This document shows, in pieces, positions 24,109 through 31,632 of a stretch of 47,126 nt of DNA. Under the pieces are notes generated by a model. That model saw only the letters and a list, made by a program, of their open reading frames with translations, made no database searches and had not been told where the DNA came from. The translations under genes and the position numbers were made by a program. The first letter of the stretch is position 1. The number at the start of each line of letters is the position of its first letter. Origin of the DNA: Flavobacterium sp. (GTDB lineage: Bacteria > Bacteroidota > Bacteroidia > Flavobacteriales > Flavobacteriaceae); assembly GCA_023259675.1 (NCBI GenBank), contig JALRGT010000021.1:1-47126 (forward strand). The letters are read 5' to 3'.

Positions 24109-25074
24109 ATGCTGAAAATTGGAGTATTAGGTGCTGGTCACCTAGGTAAAATACACTTACGTTTATTACAACAATCTGATAAATATGAATTGGTTGGTTT
24201 TTATGACCCAAACCAAGAAAACGCCGAAAAAGTAGCCAAAGAATTCGGTTATAAAAAATTCGACACTATAGCAACCCTAATCCATGCCGTTGACGTTGTG
24301 GATATTGTAACTCCAACCCTTTCCCATTATAAATGCGCCAAAGTAGCCATCAAATCCGGTAAACATATTTTTATAGAAAAACCCATTTCGAATACGGTTG
24401 AAGAAGCAGAAGAAATTATCGCTTTGGCAAACGAATATAACGTTAAAGGTCAAGTTGGCCATGTCGAGCGTTTCAATCCTGCTTTTATAGCTACCAAAAG
24501 CATGATCGAAAATCCGATGTTTATTGAAACCCATCGTTTGGCAGAATTTAATCCCCGTGGTACGGATGTTCCTGTCGTTTTAGATTTGATGATTCACGAT
24601 ATTGACGCCATTCTAAGTGTCGTTAATTCGAAAGTAAAAAACATCAATGCCAGCGGCGTTTCGGTAATTAGTGAAACACCCGATATTGCCAATGCCCGAA
24701 TTGAATTCGAAAATGGTTGTGTAGCCAATTTAACCGCAAGCCGTATTTCGTTGAAAAACATGCGTAAAACTCGTTTTTTTCAAAAAGATGCCTACATTTC
24801 GGTTGACTTTTTAGAAAAAAAATGCGAAGTGGTGAAAATGAAAGATGCACCGGAAGTTCCTGGCGATTTTGACATGATTTTACAAAATGCCGAAGGAGTA
24901 AAAAAACAAATTTACTTTTCGAATCCTTCTGTTCAACAAAACAATGCTATTTTGGACGAATTGGAATCTTTTGCAGATGCCATCAATAATAATACTACCC
25001 CTGTAGTAACACTGGAACAAGCAACCGAAGCGTTGAGAGTAGCATACCAAATTATAGATTGTTTTAAGAAATAA
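24109..25074 (+). CDS. Gfo/Idh/MocA family oxidoreductase
   Basis: A 321-residue NAD(P)-dependent dehydrogenase. The N-terminal Rossmann motif is GVLGAGHLGKIHL; EKPIS (about 92-96) contains the conserved Lys; VGHVERFNPA and DLMIHDIDAIL provide the catalytic-region His and Asp residues of the C-terminal domain. The family acts on sugars and related polyols, but the substrate cannot be inferred here. A TATTTTTG box lies at 24085-24092, without a clear -33 element. It precedes the 3-hydroxyacyl-CoA dehydrogenase gene with a terminator-like hairpin between them. Confidence 0.9.
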   Translation: MLKIGVLGAGHLGKIHLRLLQQSDKYELVGFYDPNQENAEKVAKEFGYKKFDTIATLIHAVDVVDIVTPTLSHYKCAKVAIKSGKHIFIEKPISNTVEEAEEIIALANEYNVKGQVGHVERFNPAFIATKSMIENPMFIETHRLAEFNPRGTDVPVVLDLMIHDIDAILSVVNSKVKNINASGVSVISETPDIANARIEFENGCVANLTASRISLKNMRKTRFFQKDAYISVDFLEKKCEVVKMKDAPEVPGDFDMILQNAEGVKKQIYFSNPSVQQNNAILDELESFADAINNNTTPVVTLEQATEALRVAYQIIDCFKK

Positions 25075-25084
25075 TTCAAAAATT

Positions 25085-25140
25085 AGTTTAAAGTTTAGGG
25101 TTTAAAGTTGCTTTGTAGCACTTTAAACTTTAAACTTTTT
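25085..25140 (+). terminator. Terminator-like hairpin between two dehydrogenase genes
   Basis: Two stacked stems, AGTTTAAAG (25085-25093) with 25128-25136 and TTTAAAGT (25101-25108) with 25120-25127, enclose an 11-nt loop. A T-run at 25136-25140 follows. The left side has a 7-nt bulge. Stem content is weak (A/T), so efficiency is uncertain. The unit TTTAAACTTT is repeated several times here. Confidence 0.5.
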
Positions 25141-25161
25141 AACTTTAAACAAAAATACAAA

Positions 25162-26049
25162 ATGAAAACAATAGCTGTAATCGGAGCTGGAACCATGGGC
25201 AACGGAATTGCACACCTTTTTGCTCAAAATGGTTTCGTGGTGAAACTGATTGATGTTTCCGAAAAAGCCTTAGACAAAGGCATGGATACCATTGCAAACA
25301 ATTTGCAACGCATGATGGCCAAAGGTACGATTACCCAGAACGATTTTGCCAAAACTATAACCAACATCATCACTTATACTGATTTAAAAGACGGATTAGT
25401 CGGAGTTGATTTAGTGGTGGAAGCCGCTACTGAGAACCTAGATTTAAAATTGGCTATTTTTAAAGACATCAGCAGCATTTGTTCCCATAACACGATTTTA
25501 GCGACTAATACGTCTTCGATTTCAATCACACAAATAGCGGCTTCGGTGGTACATCCCGAACGGGTTATCGGAATGCATTTTATGAATCCGGTTCCGATGA
25601 TGTCTTTAGTGGAAGTTATTCGCGGTTACAATACAAGTAATGAGGTGACTCAAATTATTATGAAATTAGCTGAAAAGCTTGGTAAAACTCCTGTTGAAGC
25701 GAATGATTATCCCGGTTTTGTAGCCAATAGAATTCTGATGCCGATGATCAATGAAGCCATTGAAACGCTTTACAACAAAGTGGCGGGAGTTAGCGAGATT
25801 GACACGGTAATGAAACTTGGAATGGCTCACCCAATGGGACCTTTACAACTGGCCGATTTCATCGGATTGGATGTTTGCCTTTCGATTATGAACGTGTTGT
25901 ATGACGGTTTCAAAAACCCGAAATATGCTCCTTGTCCCCTTTTAGTAAATATGGTTCATGCCGGAAAATTAGGTGTAAAATCAGGCGAAGGTTTTTATGA
26001 TTATTCCGAAAGTAAGAAAGCCGAAAAAGTTGCTAAACAGTATACTTAA
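25162..26049 (+). CDS. 3-hydroxyacyl-CoA (3-hydroxybutyryl-CoA) dehydrogenase
   Basis: A 295-residue NAD-dependent dehydrogenase that oxidises L-3-hydroxyacyl-CoA, or reduces acetoacetyl-CoA, in fatty acid or aromatic degradation. Rossmann motif AVIGAGTMGNGIAHLFAQ; catalytic-region VIGMHFMNPVPMM with the His; GFVANRILMPMINEA and the C-terminal GPLQLADFIGLD typical of stand-alone Hbd/PaaH. The ATG at 25162 is chosen over the TTG at 25108, which would translate the upstream hairpin. Substrate chain length is not determinable. Confidence 0.9.
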   Translation: MKTIAVIGAGTMGNGIAHLFAQNGFVVKLIDVSEKALDKGMDTIANNLQRMMAKGTITQNDFAKTITNIITYTDLKDGLVGVDLVVEAATENLDLKLAIFKDISSICSHNTILATNTSSISITQIAASVVHPERVIGMHFMNPVPMMSLVEVIRGYNTSNEVTQIIMKLAEKLGKTPVEANDYPGFVANRILMPMINEAIETLYNKVAGVSEIDTVMKLGMAHPMGPLQLADFIGLDVCLSIMNVLYDGFKNPKYAPCPLLVNMVHAGKLGVKSGEGFYDYSESKKAEKVAKQYT

Positions 26050-26077
26050 ATCTATTTATTTCATTAAATAATTAAAC

Positions 26078-26740
26078 ATGTCAATACAGACTAATTTAGA
26101 ACATATAAAATCCTCATTACCTCAAAACGTAACGCTTGTTGCTGTTTCTAAAACCAAACCCGTTTCGGATTTGATGGAAGCGTATGAAGCAGGACAACGC
26201 ATTTTTGGGGAAAACAAAATCCAGGAAATGGCCGAGAAATGGGAAGTTATGCCCAAAGATATTCAATGGCATATGATTGGTCATGTTCAGACCAATAAGG
26301 TCAAATTTATGGCACAATTTGTGAGCTTAATTCACGGTGTGGATAGTTTAAAATTATTAAAAGAGATCAACAAACAAGCTTTAAAAAACAACAGAGTTAT
26401 CGATTGTTTGCTTCAAATACACATTGCTGACGAAGAAACTAAATTTGGATTGGACGAAGAAGAATTGAATACCATTTTAAATTCTCCCGAATTAAACGAA
26501 ATGAAAAATATTCGAATCGTAGGACTGATGGGAATGGCGACATTTACGGATAAACAAAACCAAATCAAGAAAGAATTTACCAATTTGAAATCAATTTTCG
26601 AAAAACTACAACCACTTAACACTAAAAACTGCCAATTGAATACTTTATCAATGGGAATGTCAGGAGATTACCAACTGGCTATTGAATGTGGTAGCACGAT
26701 GGTTCGTATAGGAAGTAGTATCTTTGGAGGAAGAAAATGA
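26078..26740 (+). CDS. YggS-family PLP homeostasis protein
   Basis: A 220-residue fold-type III PLP-binding protein (YggS/PROSC/PLPBP) that buffers cytosolic pyridoxal phosphate. The Schiff-base Lys lies in VAVSKTKP, followed by FGENKIQEM, WHMIGHVQTNK, GLMGMATF, and the C-terminal phosphate-binding SMGMSGDYQLAIECGSTMVR and GSSIFG. Length is close to E. coli YggS. It lies 28 bases after the hydroxyacyl-CoA dehydrogenase gene, in the same direction. Confidence 0.93.
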   Translation: MSIQTNLEHIKSSLPQNVTLVAVSKTKPVSDLMEAYEAGQRIFGENKIQEMAEKWEVMPKDIQWHMIGHVQTNKVKFMAQFVSLIHGVDSLKLLKEINKQALKNNRVIDCLLQIHIADEETKFGLDEEELNTILNSPELNEMKNIRIVGLMGMATFTDKQNQIKKEFTNLKSIFEKLQPLNTKNCQLNTLSMGMSGDYQLAIECGSTMVRIGSSIFGGRK

Positions 26741-26803
26741 TTTTTGATTAACGTTTTTAGATTTAAGATCTGAACACTGACAACTATATACTGAACACTG
26801 ATT

Positions 26804-28165
26804 TTGTACGCAATACTAGACATAGAAACAACGGGAGGGCAATTTAACGAAGAGGGAATTACCGAAATTGCGATTTATAAATACGATGGCCATGAGGTCG
26901 TCGACCAATTTATCAGTTTGGTAAACCCCGAAATTCCGATTCAGCCCTTTGTGGTGAAACTGACCGGCATTAATAATGCCATGCTTCAGGGTGCCCCAAA
27001 ATTTTTCGAGATAGCCAAACGCATCATCGAAATGACTTCCGATTGTATCATTGTGGCACATAACGCCACTTTTGATTATAGAATTCTTCGAACCGAATTC
27101 AGAAGATTAGGCTATGACTTTGAATCCAAAACAATCTGTACGGTAGAATTGGCCAAAAAACTGATTCCGGAACAAGCATCCTACAGCTTAGGAAAACTGG
27201 TTCGTGCTCTTGGAATTCCAATCGCCGACAGACACCGAGCCAGTGGAGATGCCATTGCCACATTGAAATTATTCAAAATGCTTTTGGAAAAAGATGTCGA
27301 GAAAAAAATCCTTCAAGATTATATCAAATTAGAAGTCGAAAAAGGAATCGCTCCCAAATTGTTGGACATCGTAAGCAGCCTTCCGGCAAAAACAGGAGTG
27401 TACTACATCCATAACGAAGCTGGGAATCTAATATACATTGGCAAAAGCCGAAACATCAAAAAACGCGTCAATCAGCATTTTACGGGAAACTCTACCAAAT
27501 GCAAAAAAATACAAGCTACTGTTTTTACCGTGACCTATGAAGAAACCGGTAGTGAATTAATTGCGCTATTAAAAGAAAGCGAAGCGATTAAAGTGAATAA
27601 ACCGATCCTCAATCGAGCACAACGCAAAAGTATTTTCCCTTGGGCTTTGTATCAAGAAGTGGACAAAAATGGTTATCTGAATTTAAAATTACAAAAAGCA
27701 GATGGTCGAAAAAAAGAAATTACCTCTTTCGCGACCTTACAAGAAGGGAGAAATATGCTTTTTAGGATTACCTCGAAATTCAAATTGTGCCAAAAGTATA
27801 CCGGCTTATATGAAACCCAAAAAGAATGTTTTCAGTTTAAAATAAAAGAGTGCGATGGCGCCTGCATTCAGGCGATTCCAAATTTGGAATACAATGCAAG
27901 AGTTACGGAATTTATTACCCAACACAGTTTTGAAAACCAAAATATGTTGGTTATAGACAGAGGGAGAACCGTCAACGAACGAAGTGCTGTTCTGATAGAA
28001 AATGGAATCTACAAAGGCTATACTTTTTATGATTTGAACTATCAGATTACCAAGATCGAAATTCTGAAAAACATCATCATTCCGATGCAGGATAACCGAG
28101 ACAGTAAAAAAATCATCCAGAGTCATATTCGAAAAAGCAAAAACGTGAAGATTCATAAATTTTAG
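26804..28165 (+). CDS. DEDDh exonuclease fused to a UvrC/Cho-type GIY-YIG nuclease
   Basis: A 453-residue two-nuclease protein. Residues 1-170 form a DnaQ-like 3'-5' exonuclease with ILDIETTG (first Asp/Glu pair), AHNATFDYRIL and HRASGDA, the complete DEDDh set. From about residue 200 comes a UvrC N-terminal-like GIY-YIG domain, TGVYYIHNEAGNLIYIGKS, with RVNQHF and GSELIALLKESEAIK. The last 150 residues have a Cys-containing region (ECFQFKIKECDGAC) as in UvrC/Cho relatives. The start is TTG at 26804: an in-frame stop lies four codons upstream, and the DEDD motif follows immediately. Likely a repair nuclease; relatives occur across Bacteroidota and Actinobacteria. Confidence 0.88.
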   Translation: MYAILDIETTGGQFNEEGITEIAIYKYDGHEVVDQFISLVNPEIPIQPFVVKLTGINNAMLQGAPKFFEIAKRIIEMTSDCIIVAHNATFDYRILRTEFRRLGYDFESKTICTVELAKKLIPEQASYSLGKLVRALGIPIADRHRASGDAIATLKLFKMLLEKDVEKKILQDYIKLEVEKGIAPKLLDIVSSLPAKTGVYYIHNEAGNLIYIGKSRNIKKRVNQHFTGNSTKCKKIQATVFTVTYEETGSELIALLKESEAIKVNKPILNRAQRKSIFPWALYQEVDKNGYLNLKLQKADGRKKEITSFATLQEGRNMLFRITSKFKLCQKYTGLYETQKECFQFKIKECDGACIQAIPNLEYNARVTEFITQHSFENQNMLVIDRGRTVNERSAVLIENGIYKGYTFYDLNYQITKIEILKNIIIPMQDNRDSKKIIQSHIRKSKNVKIHKF

Positions 28166-28196
28166 AACTTACCCATCGTAGTAATTCAGAACGATT

Positions 28197-29033
28197 ATGA
28201 CAGAAACTCATTCAAAATTTAAAGTTTTCAGGCAAAAAGTAAAAGTCATTATCTATGGCACGGACACCGTGGCCGGAAGATTATTTGACTTGATCCTTTT
28301 AGGTCTTATTTTATTGAGTATCTTATTGGTAATGATGGAAACCGTAAAAGGATTTGATCTAAAATACCATAGTCAAATCTACTTTCTGGAATGGGTGATC
28401 ACCGTGTTTTTTACAATAGAATACCTATTAAGGATTATTTGTATCGACAAACCCATAAAATATATTTTCAGTTTTTATGGTATAATCGATTTTATTGCCA
28501 TTTTGCCAATGTATTTGTCCTTTTTCTTAATGGGTGCAAATGTTTTTGCCGTAATTCGGGCGCTAAGATTACTACGTCTATTCAAGATTATCAACCATCC
28601 TAATTTTTCGCATCAATCCAATCAATTGAAAGAAGCTTTAATTGCCAGTAAAGGAAAAATTATTATTTTTATCTATTTCGTACTCATCAGCACTATTATT
28701 ATTGGGTCGGTAATGTATGTTGTTGAAGGCGAAAAGAGTGGTTTTACGAGTATCCCAATGAGTATTTATTGGACCATCGTTACTCTAACCACAGTGGGCT
28801 ATGGCGATATATCTCCCATTACACCTCTAGGCCAAATAATTGCCTCAGTCGCAATGATTTTAGGTTATGGTATCATAGCGGTCCCTACCGGAATTGTATC
28901 GGCCGAAATTGCTAAATCAAGCTATAAAAAGCATACAAAAAATAATAAAATTCCGTGTATCCGTTGTGGTGCCGATAATCATAATTTAAAAGCAAAATTC
29001 TGTTATAATTGTGGAACAGAATTAGAACAATAA
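28197..29033 (+). CDS. Voltage-gated-type ion (potassium) channel with C-terminal zinc ribbon
   Basis: A 278-residue membrane protein of the 6-TM voltage-gated channel superfamily. TM segments occur from about residue 30 to 230. S4 carries regularly spaced Arg residues (IRALRLLRLFK), and the pore loop has the potassium selectivity filter TTVGYGD. The cytoplasmic tail ends with a rubredoxin-like zinc ribbon, CIRCG...CYNCG, an unusual addition that could sense metal or redox state or aid assembly. Encoded 31 bases after the exonuclease gene. Potassium selectivity is inferred from the filter. Confidence 0.9.
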   Translation: MTETHSKFKVFRQKVKVIIYGTDTVAGRLFDLILLGLILLSILLVMMETVKGFDLKYHSQIYFLEWVITVFFTIEYLLRIICIDKPIKYIFSFYGIIDFIAILPMYLSFFLMGANVFAVIRALRLLRLFKIINHPNFSHQSNQLKEALIASKGKIIIFIYFVLISTIIIGSVMYVVEGEKSGFTSIPMSIYWTIVTLTTVGYGDISPITPLGQIIASVAMILGYGIIAVPTGIVSAEIAKSSYKKHTKNNKIPCIRCGADNHNLKAKFCYNCGTELEQ

Positions 29034-29043
29034 CAATATTTGA

Positions 29044-29189
29044 AGCTCATCCAGCTATTCACTACAACTCCTCGTCAGAAAAGTTGTTTTTCTAAGGCAT
29101 AAAAACAGCTTCTTCCAGTCGCTTTTTTACACCAAGAAAAAAGAACTTTCCTTCCTGCGGGGTTTCCGTTTCTATCTGGGCTAAAAAAC
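29044..29189 (-). repeat. Structured intergenic element, copy D (pairs with 4306-4456)
   Basis: The whole spacer between the ion channel gene and miaA is this block. Read on the minus strand it begins TTTTTTAGCCCAGATAG and continues CTTTTTTCTTGGTGT, AGCGACTGGAAGAAGCT, CCTTAGAAAAA, TTGTAGTGAATAGCTGG. It aligns end to end with copy A at 4306-4456. The small stem AGC/GCT (29107-29109 with 29121-29123) encloses a conserved loop, GACTG-AAGAA. It stops one base before the miaA ATG at 29191, so it supplies the entire immediate leader of that gene, in antisense orientation. Confidence 0.65.
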
Positions 29190-29190
29190 A

Positions 29191-30117
29191 ATGAAATACT
29201 TAATCACCATTATCGGACCAACAGCCATTGGGAAAACATCCTTAGGCATCGCCTTGGCTCAACAGTATCAATGCGAAATCATTTCCTGTGACAGCCGACA
29301 ATTTTTTAAGGAAATGACCATTGGAACGGCTGTTCCCAACAAAGAAGAGTTGGCCGCAGCACCCCATCATTTTATTCAAAACAAATCAATTTTTGAGACC
29401 TATACGGTTGGTGATTTTGAAAAAGAAGCAATTGCCAAAATTGATGAATTATTTTTGACAAATGATTATGTCATTCTCGTGGGTGGTTCTGGATTATATG
29501 TCAATGCCATTCTAAAAGGATTCGATGATTTCCCTGAAATAGATTCTTCCATTCGCGAAAAAGTTACTTCTGAATATGAAAAACTGGGCATTGGCTATCT
29601 ACAGGAACAACTTAAACAATTAGACCCCGATTATTTTGAAAAGATAAGTATCGAAAACCCACAGACCCTGCAAAATCCACAACGGATGATGCGTTTTACG
29701 GAAGTCTGTTTGGGTACCGGAAAACCCTACTCCTCTTTTCTAAACCAGAAAAAAAACAGTCGGACTTTTACTCCTATTGTTATTGGTCTGGAAGCCGATA
29801 GAGCGGTAATGTATAACCGAATCAATCAGCGTGTAGATATCATGATGCAGGAAGGATTATTGACTGAAGCAAAGAAATTATACCCAAACAAAGAACTTAA
29901 TGCTTTGCAAACGGTGGGTTATCGGGAGTTATTCATCTATTTCGACGGAGATTTTAAACTTGATTTTGCCATTGAGGAAATCAAGAAAAATACCAGACGA
30001 TTTGCCAAACGCCAACTTACCTGGTTCAAACGTGACAAAAACACCAAATGGTTTGATTATTTAACTCCAAAAAATAAAATCATTGCATATATTTCTGAAA
30101 GAATTCATAATTTGTAA
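29191..30117 (+). CDS. miaA: tRNA dimethylallyltransferase
   Basis: A 308-residue enzyme that transfers dimethylallyl to A37 of tRNAs reading UNN codons (i6A). The P-loop is GPTAIGKTSLG (residues 8-18), followed by SCDSRQFFKEMTIGTAVP with the catalytic Asp, and GGSGLYVNAIL. The C-terminal QTVGYRE and NTRRFAKRQLTWFKRD are the tRNA-binding and family signatures. Full length. The start ATG abuts a conserved structured repeat, leaving no ordinary upstream leader. It is followed at 18 bp by the thioesterase gene. Confidence 0.95.
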   Translation: MKYLITIIGPTAIGKTSLGIALAQQYQCEIISCDSRQFFKEMTIGTAVPNKEELAAAPHHFIQNKSIFETYTVGDFEKEAIAKIDELFLTNDYVILVGGSGLYVNAILKGFDDFPEIDSSIREKVTSEYEKLGIGYLQEQLKQLDPDYFEKISIENPQTLQNPQRMMRFTEVCLGTGKPYSSFLNQKKNSRTFTPIVIGLEADRAVMYNRINQRVDIMMQEGLLTEAKKLYPNKELNALQTVGYRELFIYFDGDFKLDFAIEEIKKNTRRFAKRQLTWFKRDKNTKWFDYLTPKNKIIAYISERIHNL

Positions 30118-30135
30118 TTTATAAATTAAAACTCC

Positions 30136-30876
30136 ATGCCCATTTCTCCGAATTTCAATTCCATCCACAGCAAAGATTGGGAAATTAATTTCACCCAATG
30201 CTTGCCCAATGGCTATTTAAAATATACCGATTTGTGTAATATCTTGCAATTGACCGCCGCTTCCCATTCGGAATTGGGTGGCATCAGTTTCACCGATATG
30301 CAGGAATTCAACCAAGCTTGGGTCTTGAGTCGCATGCGGGTAGAAGTTACTGCTTTACCGAAATGGAGAGATGTAGTGACCGTAAAAACTTGGATTAACA
30401 CCTTAGAAAATTCCCGTTCGGTTCGTGCGTTAGAAATGTATGTCAACGGTAAAAAGATAATTGGTTCTGAGACATTTTGGGCCGTTTTCAATACCGAAAA
30501 GCGTCGACCGGAAGCTTTGGCTTTACCTTATGAACATTTTGAATTGTTTCCTGACAAAAGAGCTACGCAGGAAGGTTTCTCAAAAATAAATATCGAATCC
30601 GAAAAAGAAGATTTATTTGAAAAAGTGGTCAATTTATCTGATTTGGACATTGTCAATCATGTCAACAATGTGCGATACCTAGAATGGTGTTTGGATCATG
30701 TGGAAGTCGACTTAATCCTGAACCAGAAAATAAAAAGTTTTGAGATGAATTTCATGAAAGAATTATCCTTGAATGACAAAGTGATTATTCATGAAAATTT
30801 CTCCGAGGATTCTATTCTTTTCAGTATTACCAAGGACGATAAAAACTGTTATGCCTTACAATTGAATTTTGAATAA
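30136..30876 (+). CDS. Acyl-ACP thioesterase
   Basis: A 246-residue double hot-dog protein of the FatA/FatB-like acyl-ACP thioesterase family, which releases free fatty acids from ACP. The catalytic-region motif is DLDIVNHVNNVRYLEW (about residues 174-189), matching the plant N-x-HVNN-x-Y signature. The N-terminal hot dog includes FTDMQEFNQAWVLSRM. Bacterial members are common in Bacteroidota. Encoded 18 bases after miaA and ending in a terminator shared with the convergent regulator gene. Confidence 0.88.
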   Translation: MPISPNFNSIHSKDWEINFTQCLPNGYLKYTDLCNILQLTAASHSELGGISFTDMQEFNQAWVLSRMRVEVTALPKWRDVVTVKTWINTLENSRSVRALEMYVNGKKIIGSETFWAVFNTEKRRPEALALPYEHFELFPDKRATQEGFSKINIESEKEDLFEKVVNLSDLDIVNHVNNVRYLEWCLDHVEVDLILNQKIKSFEMNFMKELSLNDKVIIHENFSEDSILFSITKDDKNCYALQLNFE

Positions 30877-30883
30877 AAATATA

Positions 30884-30909
30884 AAAGGCTCCAATTTCTT
30901 GGAGCCTTT
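30884..30909. terminator. Bidirectional terminator between convergent genes
   Basis: An 11-bp stem (AAAGGCTCCAA at 30884-30894 and its complement at 30899-30909) encloses a TTTC loop, with A- and T-rich flanks on either side. It lies between the stop codons of the plus-strand thioesterase gene and the minus-strand response regulator gene. Confidence 0.85.
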
Positions 30910-30915
30910 ATTCAT

Positions 30916-31629
30916 TTATGTGGTTTTGTTCTTTACGACCAAACGGAATCCTTCACCATGAATATTCAGAATTTCTACATCTTCATCCAGTTTCAGATAT
31001 TTTCTAAGTTTGGCGATGTATACATCCATACTTCTTGAAGTAAAATAATTATCGTCTCTCCAAATTTTGGTCAATGCCAATTCTCTTGGCATCAAATCAT
31101 TTTCATGAAGAATCAACATTTTTAATAATTCATTTTCTTTTGGGGACAATTTTACGGGTTCCTGATCTTCAAACGTTAAAAAACGTAATTTAGAATTCAA
31201 ATGAAATTTACCGATATTAAATTCAAATGGAACCTGCTCTGTCTTAACATCAGTAGATTTTCTTTGAATAATCGCTTTAATTTTCATCAACAATACTTCA
31301 GAATCAAATGGCTTGTTCAAATAATCATCTGCACCAGCTTTATATCCTTTCAAAACATCTTCTTTCATTGATTTGGCAGTCAAGAAAATGATAGGCACAT
31401 CTGCGTTTTTCTCACGAATTTCTTTTGCCAAAGTATAACCATCTTTGTATGGCATCATGACATCCAAGATACATAAATCATAGGTGTCTTTTTTAAACTT
31501 TTCAAAACCTTCCATTCCATTTTTAGCCAGAACAACGTCAAAGTCATTTAACGTTAGATAATCTTTAAGGACTGCTCCAAAGTTCAAATCATCTTCTACT
31601 AAAAGTATTTTTTTGTTTATATTTTCCAT
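30916..31629 (-). CDS. rprY: OmpR/PhoB-type response regulator, RprY-like
   Basis: A 237-residue two-component regulator. The receiver domain has the LLVEDD acidic pair, the phospho-acceptor Asp in LCILDVMMPYKDG, Thr in FLTAKS, and Lys in YLNKPFDSE. The winged-helix DNA-binding domain covers about residues 130-230 (LSPKENELLKML, RSMDVYIAKLRKYL). The wording closely recalls Bacteroides RprY, hence the symbol, though orthology was not tested. It starts 3 bases after the stop of the histidine kinase gene, so the pair is translated together. Confidence 0.88.
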   Translation of the reverse strand: MENINKKILLVEDDLNFGAVLKDYLTLNDFDVVLAKNGMEGFEKFKKDTYDLCILDVMMPYKDGYTLAKEIREKNADVPIIFLTAKSMKEDVLKGYKAGADDYLNKPFDSEVLLMKIKAIIQRKSTDVKTEQVPFEFNIGKFHLNSKLRFLTFEDQEPVKLSPKENELLKMLILHENDLMPRELALTKIWRDDNYFTSRSMDVYIAKLRKYLKLDEDVEILNIHGEGFRLVVKNKTT

Positions 31630-31632
31630 AAT

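Noticed and set aside
25108..25161. Upstream TTG start for the 3-hydroxyacyl-CoA dehydrogenase
   Set aside because: It would translate the hairpin; the Rossmann motif begins right after the ATG at 25162.
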